From Xanthobacteraceae bacterium (GTDB lineage Bacteria > Pseudomonadota > Alphaproteobacteria > Rhizobiales > Xanthobacteraceae): DNA of 64,000 nt. How positions within the stretch are numbered: the stretch's first letter is position 1; the number at the start of each line of letters is the position of its first letter. This document shows, in pieces, positions 58,237-64,000 of the stretch. Under the pieces are notes generated by a model. That model was not told the DNA's origin and made no database searches. It saw only the letters and a list, made by a program, of their open reading frames with translations. Location of the stretch: contig JASHOX010000192.1 of assembly GCA_030038415.1 (NCBI GenBank), forward strand, positions 21,636 to 85,635, written 5' to 3'. Both the position numbers and the translations under genes were made by a program.

Positions 58237-59331
58237 TCACTCCGGCCACGGCTCGGCGGTAACGGACGCCGCATCGGCGCCAACATAGTCGAGGAGGCTC
58301 GTTTGCTGGTCGCGTTCGAGCGCCGCGACAAGGGTGGTTTTGATCTCGGCAACAAGACTCAAGCCGCGGAACACCAGGCCCGAATAGACTTGAACGAGGC
58401 TGGCGCCGGCGCGGATTTTGCCGAGCGCGGTGGCGCCGGAGTCGATGCCGCCGGCGCCAATGAGCGGGAACACGCCTTCGACCCGGACATACGTCTCCGC
58501 CAGCATGCGGTTGGCGAGCGGCAAGAGCGGCCGGCCCGACAGGCCGCCGGCCTCCTTGGCCGTGTCGATGTCGTGCAGGTCTTTCGGTCGTGTCACCGTG
58601 GTATTGCCGACGATCATGCCGTTGACCCGGCGCGAGCGCGCTATCCCGACGACGTCGTCGAGATCGGGCAAGGAAAGATCGGGCGCGATCTTGAGCAGCA
58701 CTGGAGTCGGTCCGGCCTTCGGCGCGACGCGCTCGCGCGCGTCGATCACGCGCGCCAACAGATCATCGAGCACGGCGGCCTGCTGCATGGCGCGCAAGCC
58801 GGGCGTATTGGGCGACGAGATGTTCACCGTGACATAGCTTGCCACCGCGGCGAAGCGTTCGATCAACTGCACGTAGTCGGCAATACGGTCGGGCGTGTCC
58901 TTGTTGGCGCCGACATTGATGCCGACCACGCCGCCGGATTGCGCCCGCGCGGCGAGCCGGCGCAGCACGACGTCGGCGCCTTGCGAATTAAAGCCAAGCC
59001 GATTGATCACGCCCGCATCGGCGTCGAGCCGGAACAATCGCGGCCGCGGATTGCCGGCTTGGGGCTTCGGCGTGATGGTGCCAACTTCGACGAAGCCGAA
59101 CCCGAGCCGCAATAGCGCATCCGGTACTTCGGCGTTTTTGTCGAAACCGGCGGCGATCCCGACCGGATTGGGAAAATTGAGCCCGAACACCCGCATCGCG
59201 AGCCGCTCGTCGTCGACAGCGGCAGGCGGCAGCGGAGCAAACTTCAGCAGCCTGATCGCCAAGCCATGCGCATCTTCGGGATCGAGCGCATGCAAGAACG
59301 GCCGTGCCAGGCGGTCGAACAGGCCGATCAC
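58237..59331 (-). CDS. pyrD: Dihydroorotate dehydrogenase (quinone), class 2
   Basis: 364 residues from GTG 59331, which overlaps the DUF952 stop. Fourth step of pyrimidine synthesis, membrane-associated, electrons to quinone. PNPVGIAAGFDKNAEV, GFVEVGTITPKPQAGNPRPRLFRL, VNISSPNTPGLR (catalytic Ser region) and LIGAGGIDSGATA are class 2 signatures. The N-terminal helix (FDRLARPFLHALDPEDAH) is the quinone-tunnel extension. Confidence 0.95.
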   Translation of the reverse strand: MIGLFDRLARPFLHALDPEDAHGLAIRLLKFAPLPPAAVDDERLAMRVFGLNFPNPVGIAAGFDKNAEVPDALLRLGFGFVEVGTITPKPQAGNPRPRLFRLDADAGVINRLGFNSQGADVVLRRLAARAQSGGVVGINVGANKDTPDRIADYVQLIERFAAVASYVTVNISSPNTPGLRAMQQAAVLDDLLARVIDARERVAPKAGPTPVLLKIAPDLSLPDLDDVVGIARSRRVNGMIVGNTTVTRPKDLHDIDTAKEAGGLSGRPLLPLANRMLAETYVRVEGVFPLIGAGGIDSGATALGKIRAGASLVQVYSGLVFRGLSLVAEIKTTLVAALERDQQTSLLDYVGADAASVTAEPWPE

Positions 59332-59672
59332 GGTTTTAGCCCCGGCAGCGCGCGCCGCCCCTCGACCTCGTCCGGCAGCGGCTGCGCCCAAAGCACTGCG
59401 TTGACCGGCAGCGCGGCGTAAAGGTGCGGAAACAGGTCGCCGCCGCGCGAGCGTTCCCATTTGAGCGCCGTGCCGAGCGTCTCGTCATTGATCGCAACCA
59501 GCATCAGATTCCTTTGCCCCGCAAAATGCTTTGCCGCCGTCTCGGCGACCTGCGCGGCGGTGGACAAGTGGATGAAGCCATCGCGCCGGTCGACCTCCGA
59601 GCCGTCATAGATTCCGGCGCGCGCCGCTTCTTGCCATGCCGCGCGCTCGCAGATCTTGTAAATCGTCGTCAC
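59328..59672 (-). CDS. DUF952 domain protein
   Basis: 114 residues, GTG start. YKICERAAWQEAARAGIYDGSEVDRRDGFIHLSTAAQVAETAAKHF then DLFPHLYAALPVNAVLWAQPLP is the DUF952 pattern, related in fold to enzymes that use ADP-ribose. In Rhizobiales it commonly precedes pyrD, as here, with an overlapping start. Function unknown. Confidence 0.88.
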   Translation of the reverse strand: MTTIYKICERAAWQEAARAGIYDGSEVDRRDGFIHLSTAAQVAETAAKHFAGQRNLMLVAINDETLGTALKWERSRGGDLFPHLYAALPVNAVLWAQPLPDEVEGRRALPGLKP

Positions 59673-59770
59673 GCGCAGCCGCCTTCGCGATCCGGTTTCG
59701 GCGGGACCCTATCGGCCCTTGAGCATTCAGGCAATAATTCCTATCATGCAGCTCCTTCGTAGAGGTCTGT

Positions 59771-60400
59771 ATGCTCAGCCACGCGCAGGTCTGGTCGGCC
59801 ATCGATCGCCTCGCTGCGCGCGCCGGTCTATCCGCTTCGGGGCTCGCCCGTCGCGCCGGACTCGATCCGACGACCTTCAATAAATCAAAGCGCGTCACAC
59901 CGGCCGGCCGCGCACGCTGGCCCTCGACCGAATCGCTTGCCAAAGCCTTGGCCGCTACCGGCACCTCATTCGACACTTTCGTCACCCTGATCGAACCCAG
60001 CACCGCGGCTGCGGCACGCGCGGTGCCGCTTCTCGGTTTTGCCGAGGCCGGCGCCGGCGGCTATTTCGACGATGGCGGCTTCCCGGCCGGCGAAGGCTGG
60101 GACGAGATCGCCTTCCCCGCCGTCACCGACGAGCATGCCTATGCGCTCGAAGTCTCCGGCCAGTCGATGGAGCCGGCCTACCGCGACGGCGATGTCATCC
60201 TGGTGTCGCCGGCGGCGCCGATCCGCCGCGGCGACCGCGTCGTGGTGCGGACCAAGGACGGCGAAGTACTGGCCAAGGAGCTCAAGCGCAGGACGGCAAA
60301 ATCGATCGAGCTGAAATCGCTCAATGCCCAGCATGCCGACCGCACGCTTGCGACCTCCGACGTGCTGTGGATCGCGCGGATTTTGTGGGCGAGCCAGTGA
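59771..60400 (+). CDS. S24-family repressor-like protein (HTH + LexA-type peptidase)
   Basis: 209 residues. An N-terminal helix-turn-helix (SGLARRAGLDPTTFN, about 23-37) joins a LexA/CI-type peptidase domain. The catalytic Ser132 is in SGQSMEPAYRDGD and Lys169 in GEVLAKELKR. An Ala-Gly bond in AEAGAG (91-96) is placed where self-cleavage occurs. It stands alone with no phage genes around. It may be a damage-responsive chromosomal repressor. Confidence 0.87.
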   Translation: MLSHAQVWSAIDRLAARAGLSASGLARRAGLDPTTFNKSKRVTPAGRARWPSTESLAKALAATGTSFDTFVTLIEPSTAAAARAVPLLGFAEAGAGGYFDDGGFPAGEGWDEIAFPAVTDEHAYALEVSGQSMEPAYRDGDVILVSPAAPIRRGDRVVVRTKDGEVLAKELKRRTAKSIELKSLNAQHADRTLATSDVLWIARILWASQ

Positions 60401-62029
60401 TTAGGCCGAGCGCGCCAGCGCGCCGTCAATCATGTCGACGGTATTGTTGACGCCGTAGGCGGCTACGAAGGAGCCGAAGCGCGGCCCCCGCTCCTGGCCG
60501 AGCAGCACCTGATAGAGCATGTTGAACCAGTCGAGCGAAACGCCCGGCTTGCCGTCCTTGCCCTTCTTCTTGCGATCGAGGAACGGCTCGCGGCGTCCGA
60601 CCTCATAGACCACGTCCTGGATCGCTTCCGCCGCGGCGTCCGCCGGCAATTGCGACAGCGCATCGCGCAGATCGATCAATGCCGCGCGCTCGGCACTCGC
60701 GGGCTCGCGGTACTTTTTGGTCGGCGCGACAAAATCGCGATAGTAATTGACCGCGTAGTCGACGAGCGCCGCAAGCTTCGGATGCGTTTGCCGGGTCACT
60801 CCGGGCCGGTAGCGGCCGACAAAGCCCCATAGCGTCTCGGCATTGGCGGCGTTTGACGCGGTGACCAGCGACAGCAGCATAGCGAAAGGCACCGGATTAT
60901 CGGGCGGTGGCGGCGCGCCGCCATGAATATGCCAGACCGGATTGCCGAGCCGTTCCTTGGCCGCCTGCCGCGGATAAGCGTCGAGAAATTGCAGGTACTC
61001 GTCGACGTGGCGCGGGATGACGTCGAAATAGAGCCGCTTCGCCGCTTTCGGCTCGCGATACATGAACAGCGACAGGCTCTCCGGGCTAGCGTAACGCAGC
61101 CATTCCTCGATGGTGAGCCCGTTGCCCTTCGACTTTGAAATTTTCTGGCCGTTTTCGTCGAGGAAAAGCTCGTAGTTGAACCCTTCCGGCGGCGCTCCGC
61201 CGAGCACGCGGCAGATTTCGCCCGACAGCTTGACCGAGTCGATCAAATCCTTCCCCGCCATCTCGTAGTCGACGCCGAGCGCCACCCAGCGCATGGCCCA
61301 ATCCGGCTTCCATTGCAGCTTGCAGCGCCCGCCGGTGACCGGCGTCGTGATGCGCTCGCCGCCGTTTTCGTAGGTAATGGTTCCCGCCCTGGCATCATGC
61401 GCGACGACCGGAACCTGCAAGACGATTCCGGTCTTTTCGTCGATCGGCAGGAACGGCGAATAGGTTTGCGCGCGCTCTTCGCGCAGCGACGGCAGCATAA
61501 CCTCCATGACCTGCTCGAAATGCGCCAGCATCTGCAACAGCGCGGCGTCGAACCGCCCCGACGTGTAGCAGGCCGTCGACGACATGAACTCGTAATCGAA
61601 GCCGAACTGGTCGAGGAAAGCGCGCAGTCGCGCGTTGTTGTGGGCGGCGAAGCTCGAATGCGTGCCGAACGGATCGGGCACTTGGGTGAGCGGCTTGCCG
61701 AGATGCGCCGCCACCATCTCCTTATTTGGTACGTTATCGGGAACTTTGCGTAGCCCGTCCATATCGTCGGAGAACGCGATCAGACGTGTCTTGATCTTGT
61801 CGTCGGTCAATACGCGAAAGGCATGGCGCACCATCGAGGTGCGCGCGACCTCGCCGAAGGTGCCGATATGCGGCAGGCCGGACGGGCCATAGCCGGTCTC
61901 AAAAATCACCTCGCCCTCAGGCTTGCGCTTCAATCGCGCGACGATCTTGCGGGCCTCCTCGAACGGCCAGGCATGGGAGAGCTCGGCGATTTCGCGAAGC
62001 GAAGCGGCGGAGGCTTCTGCACTGGTCAT
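60401..62029 (-). CDS. lysK: Lysyl-tRNA synthetase, class I
   Basis: 542 residues from ATG 62029. The class I type, less common in bacteria but normal in alphaproteobacteria. HIGH-like signature [14 protein letters not shown]-like [10 protein letters not shown] and [13 protein letters not shown] are present. [16 protein letters not shown] and [19 protein letters not shown] follow the family. Stop is directly next to the stop of the S24 gene, convergent. Confidence 0.96.
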   Translation of the reverse strand: MTSAEASAASLREIAELSHAWPFEEARKIVARLKRKPEGEVIFETGYGPSGLPHIGTFGEVARTSMVRHAFRVLTDDKIKTRLIAFSDDMDGLRKVPDNVPNKEMVAAHLGKPLTQVPDPFGTHSSFAAHNNARLRAFLDQFGFDYEFMSSTACYTSGRFDAALLQMLAHFEQVMEVMLPSLREERAQTYSPFLPIDEKTGIVLQVPVVAHDARAGTITYENGGERITTPVTGGRCKLQWKPDWAMRWVALGVDYEMAGKDLIDSVKLSGEICRVLGGAPPEGFNYELFLDENGQKISKSKGNGLTIEEWLRYASPESLSLFMYREPKAAKRLYFDVIPRHVDEYLQFLDAYPRQAAKERLGNPVWHIHGGAPPPPDNPVPFAMLLSLVTASNAANAETLWGFVGRYRPGVTRQTHPKLAALVDYAVNYYRDFVAPTKKYREPASAERAALIDLRDALSQLPADAAAEAIQDVVYEVGRREPFLDRKKKGKDGKPGVSLDWFNMLYQVLLGQERGPRFGSFVAAYGVNNTVDMIDGALARSA

Positions 62030-62083
62030 CACAGCGGGCTTTCGTTCAAATTCGCGCGCGGTATAGCGTCAAACAGCACCGGT

Positions 62084-62989
62084 TCAAAACGGGCTGATCG
62101 GAAAGTAGCGCAGCCATAGATCGGTATAGGTGCCCTTCTCCCATTGCCGGAACAAGGCCCAGTTCAAGGCTTGCCGCAACAGATCGTTGCCGCGCTTCAC
62201 CGCGATGCCGATCCCTTCGCCGAAAAAGCGGCTTTCGAGATAAGGGCCGCCGCGGAACGCGCAGCAGCCGGCCGAATCGGTGCCGTTGAGCCAGAGCGCC
62301 AATGAAATGCCGTCGCCGAACAAAAGATCGACATCCTTGTTGCGCAGCGCCGCGCGCGCCACTTCGTCATTGGCATATGGTTTCACCTCGGCTTCCGTGA
62401 ACATTTCCTTCAGAAACGCCTCGTGCGCCGTGCCGGCGACGACCGCGATCTTCTTGCCCTCGACCAGCTCCGGCCGGACGTCGCCGATCGGGCTGTCGAC
62501 GCGGGCCACGAAACGCGCCGGCGTGCGGTAGTACGGATCGGTGAAATCGGCGCGCTGGCGTGCCTGCGCGGTCGGCGCAATCGACGCAATCACCGCGTCG
62601 CCTTGATTGGCGTTGAGCGCATCGAGCAGCAAATCGAAGCGGCGCGCCTGAATGGTGCAGGTGGTCTTGATCTCGTCGCATAACAGCCGTGCCAAGTCGA
62701 CGTTTAACCCGGCTGGATTGCCGTCCGTGCCGGCATAGTCGAATGGCGGATAATCGAGGTCGGTGAGAAAGCGGATCGATTGGATGCGCGACAGGTCGGG
62801 ACGTTCCGGCCGGCGGCGCGGGTCCCAGAATCCGGGGACCGCGGCGCCCCGCGGCAAGGCCACGCCATCCTGCCCCCAGGCGGGGCGTGCGCCGGGGCCG
62901 GCAGCCAGAACCGCGCAAAGCAGCACTGCAGGCGCAAGCGCCAATATGGCTCGCGTGAAACTGCGTGATATTGCTATTCCAGGTGGCAT
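62084..62989 (-). CDS. Periplasmic solute-binding protein, family 3
   Basis: 301 residues from ATG 62989 (ATG 63013 is also in frame). Signal peptide LALAPAVLLCAVLAAGPGARPAWGQ. The mature part has FLTDLDYPPFDYAGTDGNPAGLNVDLARLLCDEI, the family 3 amino acid binding opening, and DAVIASIAPTAQARQRADFTDPYYRTPARFV. It may bind amino acids or signal to a receptor. The ABC permease is not in the window. 54 bp separate it from lysK on the same strand. Confidence 0.9.
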   Translation of the reverse strand: MPPGIAISRSFTRAILALAPAVLLCAVLAAGPGARPAWGQDGVALPRGAAVPGFWDPRRRPERPDLSRIQSIRFLTDLDYPPFDYAGTDGNPAGLNVDLARLLCDEIKTTCTIQARRFDLLLDALNANQGDAVIASIAPTAQARQRADFTDPYYRTPARFVARVDSPIGDVRPELVEGKKIAVVAGTAHEAFLKEMFTEAEVKPYANDEVARAALRNKDVDLLFGDGISLALWLNGTDSAGCCAFRGGPYLESRFFGEGIGIAVKRGNDLLRQALNWALFRQWEKGTYTDLWLRYFPISPF

Positions 62990-63083
62990 AGGCCACCATT
63001 GTACCGGTTGCATGTCTGTTTCCGTCTCTCGGCCCGCTTAGCGGGGGCTTGGGGAAAAGTCGAGGCGGTCAACGTTGTGCGTT

Positions 63084-64000
63084 GTGTGGGGGGCAACGGT
63101 GGCGGTCGGTGGCATTGGGGGCGCGGCTGTTCGCCGCGCCAAAGCGAGAGATTGGCTTACGGACGTCGCGCTGCCGACGATCCTGCCGGACCTTGGCCAT
63201 CACGAGCCTGTCGCGAGCCGACCGAGCGGCTGCCCGGAACTCGATTGCGTCCGCCACCTGTTGCCGCGTCGCATCCTGGCCGCCGCCGAGCGTCGTGCAA
63301 GATCGATTGGCGTCGGTGCGGAGCGCGTGCTGATCTGCGCCGACGCCGTCACCGAGGAGGCCTATCTTACGGCGCTGGCGAACGCTCTCGACACCTCCTA
63401 TGAGCGGTTCGATGGAATTTCGCGCGGCGCCTGCCCGCTTGACGACGATCAACTGCTGCAGGCCGCAGCGGCCGGGCTGCTGCCGCTGCGCGAGGGACGC
63501 GGATTGGTGTGGATCGTGGCGCCGCGTGGTCTCACCGCCCGCCGGCTGGCCGATCCTCACCAGCAACGTCCGCCGTGGCTGCAATCGTTCCGCCTGACCT
63601 CGGCGGATCGGCTCCGCCATTTCGTTTTCCAGTATAGCCAGCGCGCCCTCGGCCGCCGTGCCGCTGACAGCCTTCGCTTGCAGCGGCCGCTATTCTCAAA
63701 TGCGCCGCCGGAACGTGGCAGGCCGGCGCTGCGGACCCTCGCCCTGGTGGCCACCGCGTTCGTCTTTTTCGCGCTTGCGCCCCTTTCCGCGATCGAAGGC
63801 GTAAGCGGTCTATGCTGCGTGCTGTTTTTGGCGGCAGCGATCCTGCGGCTGCTGAGCGCGTGCTTCGGCGAGACGGCCGCGGACAGACCCACGCATCGCG
63901 ACGACCGCGAATTGCCGATCTACACCGTCGTCTGCGCACTTTACCGGGAGGCGGCGGTCGTGGAGGAACTTGTCGGCGCCATCCGCGCCCTTGATTATCC
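63084..64000 (+). CDS. Glycosyltransferase (partial, 3' end off window)
   Basis: About 305 residues visible from GTG 63084 (GTG 63099 is an alternative; no ATG is available). The frame stays open to the right edge. An N-terminal region of about 210 residues, with KARDWLTDVALPTILPDLGH and QLLQAAAAGLLPLREG, resembles an MshEN-like regulatory head. Two membrane helices follow (LRTLALVATAFVFFALAP and LCCVLFLAAAILRLL). Then YTVVCALYREAAVVEELVGAIRALDYP starts a family 2 catalytic domain. It probably makes an extracellular polysaccharide. Confidence 0.75.
   Translation, partial: MWGATVAVGGIGGAAVRRAKARDWLTDVALPTILPDLGHHEPVASRPSGCPELDCVRHLLPRRILAAAERRARSIGVGAERVLICADAVTEEAYLTALANALDTSYERFDGISRGACPLDDDQLLQAAAAGLLPLREGRGLVWIVAPRGLTARRLADPHQQRPPWLQSFRLTSADRLRHFVFQYSQRALGRRAADSLRLQRPLFSNAPPERGRPALRTLALVATAFVFFALAPLSAIEGVSGLCCVLFLAAAILRLLSACFGETAADRPTHRDDRELPIYTVVCALYREAAVVEELVGAIRALDY

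Noticed and set aside
58228..59115. 295-residue plus-strand open frame
   Set aside because: Antisense to pyrD with no recognisable domain.
63031..63048. GCCCGCTTAGCGGGGGC hairpin
   Set aside because: Short, with no T-run, between divergent genes; could be chance in GC-rich DNA.

Overview
The window is GC-rich, tightly packed bacterial chromosome. It fits an alphaproteobacterium of the order Hyphomicrobiales (Rhizobiales), near Bradyrhizobium, Pseudolabrys or Xanthobacteraceae. The grounds are an F1 ATP synthase operon in the order atpH-A-G-D-C, a RegB/RegA (ActS/ActR) redox two-component pair, a class I lysyl-tRNA synthetase, MmcB, an L21 protein with a long basic tail, and PhaR next to phaAB. 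I assign it from gene content only. I see no rRNA, tRNA, CRISPR array, insertion sequence or prophage.

Layout. 1-4.0 kb: a minus-strand operon of three tandem MetE-like zinc methyltransferase paralogues followed by an SDR that runs off the left edge. 4.2-10.3 kb: a plus-strand housekeeping run (cupin, rlmH, EnvC-like LytM protein, ctpA, YibQ-type deacetylase, rppH). 10.3-15.2 kb: the minus-strand atpHAGDC operon. 15.5-21.3 kb: MFS and DMT transporters, a polysaccharide-deacetylase-family hydrolase, an alpha/beta hydrolase, mtnA and mmcB. 21.3-24.0 kb: a lone receiver protein, regA and regB. 24.1-26.2 kb: a thiol-dioxygenase-like cupin overlapping a four-domain rhodanese. 26.3-30.4 kb: obgE, a membrane C13 peptidase, a GNAT, rpmA and rplU. 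30.7-34.7 kb: a Bug-type binding protein, two VOC proteins, a split TPP decarboxylase and a GNAT. 34.7-39.2 kb: a three-subunit molybdenum hydroxylase operon led by a deacetylase-family hydrolase. 39.3-45.4 kb: an ABC transporter pair, an aldo/keto reductase, the malic enzyme and a small membrane protein. 45.5-48.6 kb: GMC oxidoreductase, mtgA, rpmF and a membrane protein. 48.6-55.4 kb: a small conserved-looking ORF, a PAS-GGDEF-EAL protein, phaR, phaA, phaB and a cNMP-domain/TrxR-like flavoprotein. 55.4-64 kb: DUF985 protein, gloB, a methyltransferase, a GST, pyrD, DUF952, an S24 repressor-like protein, lysK, a solute-binding protein and the start of a glycosyltransferase that leaves the window.

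Functional themes are energy (F1 ATPase, RegBA redox control, malic enzyme), carbon storage (phaA/phaB with the regulator phaR; no phaC here), cell envelope (EnvC-like, CtpA, YibQ, MtgA, glycosyltransferase), sulfur and one-carbon chemistry (MetE-like triplet, mtnA, rhodanese plus cupin) and heterocycle or organic-acid catabolism (Mo hydroxylase, deacetylases, TPP enzyme, Bug protein). The most unusual thing I see is a 46-bp palindromic repeat that sits in frame inside the DUF985 gene and is translated as a Pro/Gly-rich insert. No clearly new defence or mobile system is visible; the other candidates are uncommon enzyme combinations.
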